DNA of 20,745 nt from Brachybacterium sp. UMB0905 (GCF_002871795.1 NZ_PNHL01000025.1:1-20745), one strand, 5' to 3'; shown: positions 6,963-14,545, numbered from the stretch's first letter. The notes: generated by a model from the sequence alone, not told the origin. Numbers and translations: made by a program.

Positions 6963-8578
6963 GTGAAGAAACTCGCCGTCATCGCTGCCGTGCTCGTGCT
7001 GTTCAGCCCCGCCCTGATCCTGCTGGGGGTTGGGATGATGTTCAGCCCCGGCGCCAACGCCTCCTGCACCACCAGCACCACTGGCCCGTCGGTGGTGGGG
7101 CCCGTACCGGACTCACTGGACGTGACGACCGCCGACGGGCAGACCTTCACGCTGAACACCACCCAGCTCACCCACGCTGCCACCATCATCCAGACCGGCT
7201 CCCAGATCGAAGGCGTCACGCGTGACGGGCTGCAGATCGCGCTCATGGCCGCCCTCACCGAGTCGAACCTGCGAATGCTGGCCAACACCAGCGTCTACCC
7301 CGAATCCGGGAATCACCCCAATGACGGGGACGCCTCCGACCACGACAGCCTCGGCCTGTTCCAGATGCGACCCCAAGCCGGATGGGGAACCGTCCCCGAC
7401 CTCATGGACCCCGTCTACCAAGCCCGCGCATTCTTCGGCGGACCCACCGGCCCCAACCACCCCTCACCCCGCGGCCTCCTCGACATCCCCGGCTGGCAGA
7501 CCCTGTCGAAAGGCGAAGCCGCCCAAGCCGTCGAAGTCTCCGCCTACCCCGACCGGTATGCGAACTACGAGCCCGTCGCCGAACAGATCCTGACCACCCT
7601 CACCACCCCCAGCACCACCAGTCCACCGTTGCCGGAGACCGGGCGTGTGGTCTTCCCGCTGCCTGAAGGCACCTGGGTCGCCACCTCGCCGTTTGGGATG
7701 CGGGTCCATCCCATCACCGGGGAGAACAAGCTCCACACCGGCGCGGACTACTCCGCCCCGACGGCACCCCCATCCTCGCCGCCGCCGACGGCATCGTCAC
7801 CCACGCCTCGATGTCCGGCGGGTACGGCGGACTGATCATCATCGAACACACCATCGGCGGGCAGAAGATCGCCACCGCCTACGCCCACCTGTGGGAGAAC
7901 GGCTTTCACGTCAACGTCGGCGACCACGTCACCGCCGGACAACACATCGGCGATGTCGGCTCGGCCGGCTACTCCACCGGCGCGCACCTGCACTTCGAAC
8001 TCCGCCAAGGCGGCAGCGACGGCGAGTTCACCGACCCCCAGCCCTGGCTCGACCAACACACCACCGGCAACCTTCCAGCCCCCACCACGCCGGTCGAGCA
8101 GGAAGGCTGCAACCCGGCCGCGACCCAGCCCACGCCGCCCCAAGGACCCGATGCCGGAGACCCGGACCGCAAGGTCGATGACCCCACCACCGACGGACAG
8201 ATCACCGCCCGCATGCTCCACGTCTACACCCAAGCCCTCGCCACCTACCCCGACAGCTCCTGGGCCTGCTACTCACCCCGCCCCGGCACCAAATCCGAAC
8301 ACCCCCTCGGGCGGGCCTGTGACGTCACTTTCGGCAACGCCATCGGCACCCGCCCCACACCCCAGCAGCTCGAAGCCGGATGGGCTCTGACGAACTGGCT
8401 CAAAGACAACGCCGAAACCCTCGGCGTCGAGTACCTCATCTGGCAAGGCCAGATCTGGTCCCTCGCCCGCGACGCCGAGGGCTGGCGTCCCTACAACGGC
8501 GGTGGCATGCACGACCCCAACGACGTCACCGGCGGCCACTACGACCACGTCCACATCACCGTCAAAGAAGGCAGCTGA
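6963..8578 (+). pseudogene. Three-domain peptidoglycan hydrolase, frameshifted near 7757
   Basis: The reading frame from GTG 6963 and the frame ending at 8578 are two parts of one protein, about 538 residues if one base is restored near 7757-7760. Order: signal/anchor helix (about 2-26); a lytic-transglycosylase-like domain with ALTESNL (Glu100) and DHDSLGLFQMRPQAGWG; an M23 metallopeptidase with FGMRVHP and HTGAD (His258, Asp262) before the break and GAHLHFEL after it; and a C-terminal M15-like domain with HPLGRACDVTF and HYDHVH. At the break the frame reads SAP then nonsense, while the -1 frame continues as DGTPILAAADG, standard M23 sequence. Such enzymes open the wall for the mating channel. 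It may be a true mutation or a sequence error; the site is not a canonical slippery heptamer. The upstream frame alone ends at 7835 without the M23 HxH motif. Start choice: the encoded MKKLAVIAAVLVLF is a typical signal start. Confidence 0.85.
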
Positions 8579-8583
8579 TACCC

Positions 8584-8850
8584 GTGAACATCTACCCCGA
8601 CTTCGGCGCCCTCGGTGACAACACCACCCTCCACAACGTGATCGGCGCCCTTTTGACGTTCGTCCTCATCACCACCGTCCTCACCATGCTCATCTCCGGC
8701 ATCACCTGGGCCATCGCCACAGCGAACGGCAACCACACCACCGCCACCAAAGCCCGCACCGGACTCCTCGTCGCCCTCGGCACCGCCGCACTCGCAGGCG
8801 CCGGCATCACCTGGCTCAACTGGCTCATCAACCTCGGCGACCAGCTGTGA
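8584..8850 (+). CDS. Small two-helix membrane protein, DUF6112-like (copy A)
   Basis: An 88-residue protein starting with GTG 5 bases after the hydrolase stop. Two hydrophobic helices (about 19-44 and 60-82) flank a short basic loop, the size and topology of VirB2/TrbC-type pilins or the DUF6112 family seen beside TrbL-like genes in actinobacterial elements. It is clearly homologous to the protein at 10044-10367: both share N-x-x-G-A-x-x-T, V-L-x-x-x-I-S-x-I-x-W, a G-x-L-V-x-x-G-x-A block and T-x-x-N-x-x-x-N-x-G. The longer in-frame reading from 8380 overlaps the hydrolase and is not used. Role as pilin or channel subunit is inferred. Confidence 0.75.
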   Translation: MNIYPDFGALGDNTTLHNVIGALLTFVLITTVLTMLISGITWAIATANGNHTTATKARTGLLVALGTAALAGAGITWLNWLINLGDQL

Positions 8851-8868
8851 GCAGCTCGAAGACAGCTG
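8842..8868. terminator. Weak hairpin between converging genes
   Basis: CAGCTGT (8842-8848) and ACAGCTG (8862-8868) can pair around 13 bases, right at the junction where the forward gene ending at 8850 meets the reverse gene ending at 8869. There is no T-run on either side, so this is only a possible bidirectional terminator or insertion scar. Confidence 0.25.
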
Positions 8869-9894
8869 TCAGAACGGTGGTTCGTCGGTCTTCAGCCAAG
8901 GGTTGGGTGGCGAGGACGGCTGTGCTTCATCCGGCAACGGGAGGGTGCTGACGACGTACAGGTTCAAGATGTCGTCACGGTCCAAGAACATGATCTGGCT
9001 ACGTTTGGATGCGTCAAGGGCGTTGCCCAGCCAGTTTCGAGCTGACTTGGTGATTTCGCCGCCAGCCACGATGAACGCGTGATCGACCAGCACTCGACGG
9101 TTGACTTCGGGATCGAAGATCTCGTGGGCGAGCATCATGAGGGCCTGGTTATGGATCTCGGCCATATTCGCATTGCCAGCCTTGGTGACGCCCGAGGCAT
9201 CAAGCTTGCCCTTCTTGGCCTGAAGGCCGAAGTACAAGACGTGTTGCGTAGGCAGCGTGTAACGCATCCACACGTCCTTGCCATACTCCAACGATTTGTC
9301 CTTGTGCCCTGCCGCAGTGATGCGGTGGTAGCCGAGTTGTCTGAACATCGGGAGCAGGATCTTCTCGATGAGGTCGTCCTCGCTACACGAGTCCAGATAG
9401 GCAGCAAGGAGTTTGCGACGCTCCTGCTCTGCCTTGCTGAACGGCCGATGCGGGTTGGCGGCCAGCACGGTCACTGACTGGGTACCCATGTGCCGGAGGT
9501 AGCAGTGGTTGTCCTCCGCGTAGAACGCGTGAAACCCCTCGCGCTCCAGAACAGCGTTGAGGAGAGCCAGAGCGCGGGGCCGGTCAGGTCCTTCGTTGAG
9601 GCGATCAGCGGGACTCATGAGCTGATCGATCAAGCGGCAGAACAACTCCGGAGGATGGCTCGGACCTTCGTGCGGTTGAGCCAAAATCTCGTCGAGAACG
9701 TCCGCAACCCACTCCCTGCGCGTCGAGCCGTCGTGTCGATACTCGGTATCAAGGTCCTGAAAGAACTCCGTAATCCGGGAACTCGACCGGTAGGGAAAGT
9801 ACTTGGCCTCATCCTCGGTCTCGGCATCGTCACGTCCCACGTTACCGACCACCAAGTCAGCCAACGCGACCAGATTCCTGCGCTTGAACTTCAC
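8869..9894 (-). CDS. Probable defence nuclease: N-terminal accessory domain plus PD-(D/E)xK-like domain
   Basis: A 341-residue protein when started at the GTG at 9892-9894, giving MKFKRRNLVALADLV, a natural-looking N-terminus; an upstream GTG at 9951 would add 19 residues including CCC and has no ribosome binding site. Residues about 1-150 contain YRSSSRITEFFQDLDTEY, HDGSTRREWVADVL and a helical part, resembling the N-terminal domains found on AbiJ-type and related abortive-infection proteins (from memory, tentative). Residues about 175-320 look like a restriction-endonuclease fold: EDDLIEKILLPMFRQLGYHRI, GKD (Asp207), LYFGLQAKKGK (Gln225-x-Lys227) and the terminal AFIVAGGEITKSA block typical of Mrr-like domains. 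It is reversed inside the transfer operon, between two paralogous genes, and its base composition is less GC-skewed than its neighbours. A phage- or plasmid-defence cargo is the best reading; no partner gene is adjacent. Confidence 0.72.
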   Translation of the reverse strand: MKFKRRNLVALADLVVGNVGRDDAETEDEAKYFPYRSSSRITEFFQDLDTEYRHDGSTRREWVADVLDEILAQPHEGPSHPPELFCRLIDQLMSPADRLNEGPDRPRALALLNAVLEREGFHAFYAEDNHCYLRHMGTQSVTVLAANPHRPFSKAEQERRKLLAAYLDSCSEDDLIEKILLPMFRQLGYHRITAAGHKDKSLEYGKDVWMRYTLPTQHVLYFGLQAKKGKLDASGVTKAGNANMAEIHNQALMMLAHEIFDPEVNRRVLVDHAFIVAGGEITKSARNWLGNALDASKRSQIMFLDRDDILNLYVVSTLPLPDEAQPSSPPNPWLKTDEPPF

Positions 9895-9929
9895 CCTCGA
9901 AGTATCGCAGCAGCACCGAGGGCCGTCGA
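9895..9929 (-). promoter_or_regulatory. Possible promoter for a leaderless mRNA of the defence-like gene
   Basis: Read on the minus strand, TCGACG (9924-9929), 17 bases, GATACT (9901-9906), then 6 bases and the GTG at 9894. Both hexamers are imperfect, but the spacing is good and the -10-like box sits where a leaderless transcript would begin at the start codon. This would explain why no Shine-Dalgarno is seen. Weak evidence. Confidence 0.3.
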
Positions 9930-9950
9930 TCACAACAGGAGCAGGCTGCA

Positions 9951-9961
9951 CACCTGACAGG
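9951..9961 (+). repeat. CACCTGACnGG site, copy 1
   Basis: CACCTGACAGG matches CACCTGACCGG at 19155-19165 at 10 of 11 bases and shares the CACCTG core with the GCGCACCTGCT elements. It lies in the gap before the second small membrane gene. Function unknown. Confidence 0.3.
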
Positions 9962-10043
9962 CAGACCTCTCCTGGTTGCCTGCCCTCCCGGTCACGTCCC
10001 GGGGGCGGGTCCCTTTCGTCCTTCTGTCTGTGAGGAGCTTGCT

Positions 10044-10367
10044 GTGCTTGATCTGATGACGTCTGTCCTGCCCACGCTGCCGATGATGCTGCCGATGGAG
10101 GTGGACATCACGCCGAACGATGATGGGCTGCCGGGGATCGCGCAGCTGCGCAACATCGTGGGGGCGGTGATGACGATCGGGCTGATCCTGTCGGTGCTGG
10201 CGCTGATCATCTCCGCGATCGTGTGGGGCTTCGGCGCGAACTCCTCCAACCCGCACCTGGCCGGCCGCGGCAAGGTCGGTGTCCTGGTCTCCTGCGGGGC
10301 AGCGATCATCTGCGGCGCTGCGGTCACGCTGATCAACTTCTTCTGGAACGTCGGCCAATCCGTCTAA
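10044..10367 (+). CDS. Small two-helix membrane protein, DUF6112-like (copy B)
   Basis: A 107-residue paralogue of the protein at 8584-8850 with a longer N-terminus (about 30 residues, containing PMEVDITPNDDGLPG) and two hydrophobic helices at about 38-62 and 78-101 flanking a basic loop (HLAGRGKVG). GTG start with GAGGAG at 10032-10037. It directly precedes the TrbL-like gene, the usual place for this family in actinobacterial elements, so this is probably the ancestral copy and copy A the diverged or specialised one (inference). Likely a membrane subunit of the transfer channel; pilin function is not shown. Confidence 0.78.
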   Translation: MLDLMTSVLPTLPMMLPMEVDITPNDDGLPGIAQLRNIVGAVMTIGLILSVLALIISAIVWGFGANSSNPHLAGRGKVGVLVSCGAAIICGAAVTLINFFWNVGQSV

Positions 10368-10413
10368 GCCCCTACCCAACCGTTCCAACCCGCGTGTGTG
10401 AGGAGTGATTGCG

Positions 10414-11922
10414 GTGGGGATCTGTGATCTGCCCGTCATCTCAGGTGTCTGCGAAACCGCTGGTGAGGCTGCCGCCTCATTGGTGTCGGCCCCGTTCGAC
10501 TGGCTCGCCCAGGCCATGGGCTCGGCCGCGGGCTGGTTGTTCGAGGCCGTGTGGAACGTCTTCGACGCCACCACCCTGGTCGACATCACCAGTGACGGAT
10601 ACCTGTCGGTGTACAACCTGCTGTTCGGCATCGCGGTGTTCGTGATGCTGCTGTTCTTCTGCCTCCAACTCATCACCGGCCTCATCAGACGTGACCCCAC
10701 CGCCCTCACCCGAGCCGCCCTCGGCCTCGCCAAGAGCGTGTTGGGGTCGTTCGTGGTGATCACCCTGACCGGGCTGCTGTTGGAGGTGGTCGACCAGCTG
10801 TGTGTCGGGATCGTCCAAGCCGCCGGCGAGACCACCGAATCCATGGGCGAGAAGATCACGATCCTCGCCGGCGGACTGACCGCGATCAACATCGCCGCCC
10901 CCGGGGTGGGGGCGATCATCACGATCTTCCTCGCCGGGCTCGCGATCACCTCCGCGGCGATCGTGTGGCTGTCGTTGCTGGTGCGCAAGGCGCTGCTGCT
11001 GGTCGCGATCGTGTTCGCGCCCCTGGCACTGTCGGGTTCGTCGTGGGATGCCACGACGGGGTGGATCAGCAAGTGGGCGATGTTCGTGGTCGCGTTGATC
11101 TGTTCCAAGCTCGTGCTGGTCGTGATGTTCCTGGTCGCGATCACCCAGGTCGCCGCCCCGATCGATGGAGACCTATCCTCGATCAGCGACCCGCTGGCCG
11201 GGGTGGTGCTCATGGCGATGGCCGCGTTCGCCCCGTACCTGACGTACCGGTTCATCAGCTTCGTCGGGTTCGACATGTACCACGCGATCGGCGCCGAACA
11301 AGACGCCAAGAACTCCCTCAATCGCCCCATCCCGCTACCGGAACGTCAGCCGGGCAACCCCCAGCAGGTCCTCGACGGCAGTGGCGGTGACAGCAACGGT
11401 GGTGGCGGGAAGCAGCCGCCGAAACCCAGCAGCCCGAACCCCTCCGCATCCCAGGGCGGAGCCGAAGCTGGTGCTGGAACTGGCGGAGCAGCTGGATCCG
11501 GGGCTTCCGGGACGGGTGCGGCATCCGGTGGATCTGCTGCCGCTGCCGGTCCTGCGGCCGCGGCCGTGATCGGGGTACAGGTGGCCAAGGATGCCGCCAT
11601 CGCGGGACCGAAAGCCGGCGCCGAGGTGGGTCAGCAGGCCGAGACCGCTGCCGACGCCGCCGACCACACCCCCACCAACAACGGAGGCGGAGGCAATGGC
11701 GGGAATACTCCGCCGGCGCCTGCGCCCGGTGAGACGCCGCCACAGCCGGGCACACCACCTGCCAGCGGGGAGCCCACCCCGCCCAGCACCCCAAGCTCAC
11801 AACCGGGGTCATCTTCACCGGGTGGGGGTGAGCAGGCGGAACCGTCCGCGCCGGTGCCGAACCCGCCCCCAGCCGACATTCCGCCACCGCCGTCGAGTGC
11901 TGGGAAGGAGCCGCAGTCATGA
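10414..11922 (+). CDS. TrbL/VirB6-like conjugal transfer membrane protein
   Basis: About 502 residues. The GTG at 10414 is preferred because GAGGAG (10400-10405) sits 8 bases upstream; the earlier GTG at 10405 overlaps that site. At least six hydrophobic helices are visible (about 68-91, 108-130, 163-186, 190-208, 221-247, 260-284), with the RKALLLVAIVFAPLALSG segment typical of TrbL-type inner-membrane channel proteins. From about residue 310 the protein is a long, low-complexity Pro/Gly/Ser/Ala tail of nearly 200 residues. Its stop overlaps the SCO6880 start (ATGA at 11919), matching the conserved gene pair in actinobacterial conjugation loci. It acts in the cytoplasmic membrane as part of the secretion channel (family knowledge). 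Confidence 0.83.
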   Translation: MGICDLPVISGVCETAGEAAASLVSAPFDWLAQAMGSAAGWLFEAVWNVFDATTLVDITSDGYLSVYNLLFGIAVFVMLLFFCLQLITGLIRRDPTALTRAALGLAKSVLGSFVVITLTGLLLEVVDQLCVGIVQAAGETTESMGEKITILAGGLTAINIAAPGVGAIITIFLAGLAITSAAIVWLSLLVRKALLLVAIVFAPLALSGSSWDATTGWISKWAMFVVALICSKLVLVVMFLVAITQVAAPIDGDLSSISDPLAGVVLMAMAAFAPYLTYRFISFVGFDMYHAIGAEQDAKNSLNRPIPLPERQPGNPQQVLDGSGGDSNGGGGKQPPKPSSPNPSASQGGAEAGAGTGGAAGSGASGTGAASGGSAAAAGPAAAAVIGVQVAKDAAIAGPKAGAEVGQQAETAADAADHTPTNNGGGGNGGNTPPAPAPGETPPQPGTPPASGEPTPPSTPSSQPGSSSPGGGEQAEPSAPVPNPPPADIPPPPSSAGKEPQS

Positions 11923-13406
11923 GCCGCCGCACCAAGAACAACAGCCACGACCCGGATGCGACCGGTTCGGAGTTGGTGCCGGTGAAGTTCTCCCGGCTCA
12001 CCCGCCGCGGCATCCTGCTGGGCCTGTCCGCGGCCCAGCTGGTCACCGTCGGGATCGCGATCGCCACCATCATCACCGCCCTGTATGCCGGGGGCGGGAT
12101 GTGGCTGGCCTACACCGCCCCCGTCTGGGCCACCGCCGTCCTCCTCACCTGGGTCCCTGTCGCGGGACGGCCGGTCATTGAATGGGTGCCCGTGGCCGGC
12201 TGGTGGGGCTACCGCACCACCATCGGCCAACTTCTCTACCGGCGTCGCATCGTCAACCCACGCCCCGCCGGAACCCTCGCCCTTCCCGGAGACCAAGCCC
12301 GGCTCCGCGAATACGAGGACCCGACCACGGGGGCGGGCATGATCCACGACCCCCACCAGAACACTCTCACGGTGGTGTGCGAAATCACCCACCCCGCGTT
12401 CGTGCTCCTCGACCCCGCCGAACAAGAACGACGCGTCACCGCCTGGGGCCGCGTCCTGGCCACCGTCTGCCGCTCCGGCAGGATCGCCACCTTGCAGATC
12501 CTGGAACGCACCCTGCCCGACTCCGGCACCGGACTGGCCGAATGGTGGACCACCCATGGCCAGCCCGAGGACACCAGCTGGGCTGCCACTACCTACGCCG
12601 AACTCATCGACCGCGCCGGCCCCGCCGGCGAACGCCACGCCACCACACTCTCCGTATCCCTCGACATGAGAAACGCGGCGAGGCAGATCCGCACCGCCGG
12701 CGGCGGTATCCGCGGCGCCGCCGCCGTCCTGCGTCAAGAGATGAACACCCTCACCGCCGCGCTCCGCTCGGCCGACCTCACCCCATCGGGATGGCTCACC
12801 CCCGGCCAGATTGCGGTGATCCTGCGCTCGGCCTACGACCCCGCGATCGCCGCCACTTTGGAACGCCACGGCCAGATCGGCCACGACCTCGCCACCGCCG
12901 GCCCCGTCGCCGTTAACGAGACCTGGAGTCGTATCCGCACCGACTCCGCCCACCACGCTGTGCTGTGGATCAGCGAATGGCCCCGCTCCATGGTCTACCC
13001 AGGCTTCCTCTCACCCATCCTGCTCTCCAGCGGGATCCAGCGGTCGTTTTCCCTGATCTGCACCCCCATGCGTTCCGACCAGGCCGCCCGCGACATCCGC
13101 AAGAAGAAGGTCGAGCACATCTCCGACCAAGCCCAACGCGCCAAAATCGGACAGATCGAAGACGCCTCCCAGACCGCCGAATACCACGACGTCCTCCAGC
13201 AAGAAGCCGACCTCACCGCCGGCCACGGCATTCTGCGCTACACCGGCCTGATCACCGTCACCGCCACCACGATCGAAGACCTCGACGCCCACGTCGCCGC
13301 CCTCGAACAAGCCGCCATCCAAGCCAACTGCGAAACCCGACTCCTCGCCGGACAACAAGCCAAAGCCTTCACCGCCGCAGCCCTCCCACTCTGCCGCCAG
13401 GTCTGA
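11919..13406 (+). CDS. SCO6880-family type IV secretion protein
   Basis: A 495-residue protein of the family named after Streptomyces coelicolor SCO6880, found in actinobacterial conjugation loci. Two adjacent membrane helices at about 31-57 and 61-80 (PrgI/VirB3-like) are followed by a large soluble part with LREYEDPTTGAGMIHDP, TLTVVCEITHPAFVLLDPAEQERRV and WISEWPRSMVYPGFLSPILL. There is no Walker A motif: this part resembles the N-terminal half of VirB4 ATPases, and the ATPase half is a separate gene at 15331. The ATGA overlap couples it to the TrbL-like gene. The insert at 13421-14436 begins only 14 bases after its stop. Recognition is good; exact role is inferred from family context. Confidence 0.85.
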   Translation: MSRRTKNNSHDPDATGSELVPVKFSRLTRRGILLGLSAAQLVTVGIAIATIITALYAGGGMWLAYTAPVWATAVLLTWVPVAGRPVIEWVPVAGWWGYRTTIGQLLYRRRIVNPRPAGTLALPGDQARLREYEDPTTGAGMIHDPHQNTLTVVCEITHPAFVLLDPAEQERRVTAWGRVLATVCRSGRIATLQILERTLPDSGTGLAEWWTTHGQPEDTSWAATTYAELIDRAGPAGERHATTLSVSLDMRNAARQIRTAGGGIRGAAAVLRQEMNTLTAALRSADLTPSGWLTPGQIAVILRSAYDPAIAATLERHGQIGHDLATAGPVAVNETWSRIRTDSAHHAVLWISEWPRSMVYPGFLSPILLSSGIQRSFSLICTPMRSDQAARDIRKKKVEHISDQAQRAKIGQIEDASQTAEYHDVLQQEADLTAGHGILRYTGLITVTATTIEDLDAHVAALEQAAIQANCETRLLAGQQAKAFTAAALPLCRQV

Positions 13407-13420
13407 CGACTAGGAAGGGG

Positions 13421-13798
13421 TCATTCGGGCACTGTGACGAGGCAAAAGGGATGGCCCGCGGGGTCAGCGTAGATGCGCCAGGCTTTCGGGCCGGGATCCA
13501 AGACGTCAGTGAGTGGGTGGCCGCCTGCTGCCTCGACGGCGGCACATGCCTCCGAGAGGTCATCGACTAGCAGGTCAAGGTGAACCTGCAGCTCGCCTCT
13601 GTGGCCCGGCCACTGCGGGGGTTCGTAATCGGAGACGCGATGGAAAGAGAGGCGTCCGACAGGCTCCCAGTCCAGCGTCAACCACTGGTCATCACCGGTG
13701 GCCGGTGCAAGATCCAGGACTTTCTGCCAGAAGAGTGCTTCCGCTGTGGGGTCCTTGCACTCAAAGACGAGTTGCGTGAAGCGTCCAATTGCTGGCAT
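13421..13798 (-). CDS. VOC (glyoxalase/bleomycin-resistance fold) protein
   Basis: A 125-residue single VOC-fold protein: beta-alpha-beta-beta-beta repeats with FTQLVFECKDPTAEALFWQKVLDL at the start, VHLDLLVDDLSEACAAVEAAGG in the middle and YADPAGHPFCLV at the end. These are the standard signatures of actinobacterial glyoxalase-like proteins. The family includes metal-dependent lyases, dioxygenases and drug-binding resistance proteins; the substrate cannot be told from sequence. Encoded on the minus strand, 41 bp after the gene starting at 14436 and probably in one transcript with it. It is cargo: unrelated to transfer and opposed to the operon. Confidence 0.85.
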   Translation of the reverse strand: MPAIGRFTQLVFECKDPTAEALFWQKVLDLAPATGDDQWLTLDWEPVGRLSFHRVSDYEPPQWPGHRGELQVHLDLLVDDLSEACAAVEAAGGHPLTDVLDPGPKAWRIYADPAGHPFCLVTVPE

Positions 13799-13839
13799 CT
13801 CTCCATGCTAGGACGCATCACCTGACCAGCCGAACGGTT

Positions 13840-14436
13840 CTATCGGGGTGCAGGGTGCTCACCGCGTGCTGCCTGATCGATCGCATGGGCAAAGCGGGAG
13901 TTCATCGGGTCGTGCAGGTCGAACCACTCGATCGCTGCGAGGTCGTCGACGTGCGCTCGATACAGCTCAGGCCACGCTTCGCCAAGAACTTCGGTGTTGG
14001 TCGGTGTCGCGTATCCCAGTGCATCGCTGGCGACGGGAACCAACCGATCGCCAAAGTGCGTCAACGTGTTCCAGAGACGGTGCCGCCCGTTGGTGATGGG
14101 CTCGAACCAGGGGTCGACGCACACTGCTTCGCCGGCAGAGAACCATGAGGTCACGATGTGCCGCTCAGTCTCCGTCAGTGGTTCCGGTACCGGAGCCGCC
14201 ACCATGCCGTAGTACGTGTCGTCATCTTCATCGATAGTCCACCGCCCCGCGGCAAGCTCGTCTCCGACGAGGGCAACGGTAGAGGCAATCAGTCTCCAGC
14301 GCTGCTCGGAAGTGTCACTCCAACGAGGTTCACGGTGATCCTGCTGGTCCGGGTCTTCGAGCACCCATTCTCGGACATGCTGCGCTGCGCCTCTCCACCA
14401 GAACGCGGGCATCCACACAGGAACTGACAACTCCAT
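13840..14436 (-). CDS. Hypothetical cargo protein
   Basis: I do not recognise this protein. The ATG at 14434-14436 is preferred (198 residues, MELSVPVWMPAFWWRG) because CGAGG lies 5-6 bases upstream; an in-frame GTG at 14499 would add 21 residues and run through an inverted repeat. It is rich in Trp, acidic residues and histidine, with stretches such as EPRWSDTSEQRWRLIASTVALVGDEL, CVDPWFEPITNGRHRLWNTLTHF and LVPVASDALGYA. It has no membrane helix and no signal peptide. The composition is less GC-skewed than the transfer genes, suggesting separate acquisition. It precedes the VOC gene on the same strand. Confidence 0.65.
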   Translation of the reverse strand: MELSVPVWMPAFWWRGAAQHVREWVLEDPDQQDHREPRWSDTSEQRWRLIASTVALVGDELAAGRWTIDEDDDTYYGMVAAPVPEPLTETERHIVTSWFSAGEAVCVDPWFEPITNGRHRLWNTLTHFGDRLVPVASDALGYATPTNTEVLGEAWPELYRAHVDDLAAIEWFDLHDPMNSRFAHAIDQAARGEHPAPR

Positions 14437-14462
14437 GAGCACCTCGCATCCGTCGATTCGGC

Positions 14463-14490
14463 TGTCCTCCATTACAGCCATTAGAGGACA
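14463..14490. promoter_or_regulatory. Inverted repeat TGTCCTC-N14-GAGGACA
   Basis: TGTCCTC (14463-14469) and GAGGACA (14484-14490) form a 7-bp dyad in the divergent gap between the minus-strand cargo gene and the plus-strand gene at 14546. A third GAGGAC occurs at 14533-14538 next to the ribosome binding site of the latter. This is a candidate operator for the divergent transcripts. Confidence 0.35.
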
Positions 14491-14545
14491 CCATCGCACA
14501 CCTCCCTCATAGGCGTACCGCCGTTACGTAGAGAGGACTGTTGGG

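Noticed and set aside
7740..7770. Programmed -1 frameshift in the hydrolase gene.
   Set aside because: The -1 shift would work on paper, but the site is not an X-XXY-YYZ heptamer and no downstream stem or upstream Shine-Dalgarno-like stimulator is evident. A deletion or sequence error is simpler.
7981..7996. A GCGCACCTGC sequence resembling the 11-bp element.
   Set aside because: It encodes the conserved GAHLHF motif of the M23 domain, so the match is explained by protein sequence.
9895..9951. GTG at 9951 as the start of the defence-like gene.
   Set aside because: The added 19 residues (with CCC) look non-coding, and the internal GTG at 9894 gives a natural N-terminus with a plausible leaderless promoter.
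9079..9957. Forward-strand open frames opposite the defence-like gene (9079-9477 and 9490-9957).
   Set aside because: The minus-strand translation has clear domain motifs; the forward ones have none and lack ribosome binding sites.
11335..11900. Long open frames on other strands and frames across the TrbL-like tail.
   Set aside because: They arise from the repetitive, GC-rich Pro/Gly/Ser coding sequence and have low-complexity translations without a ribosome binding site.
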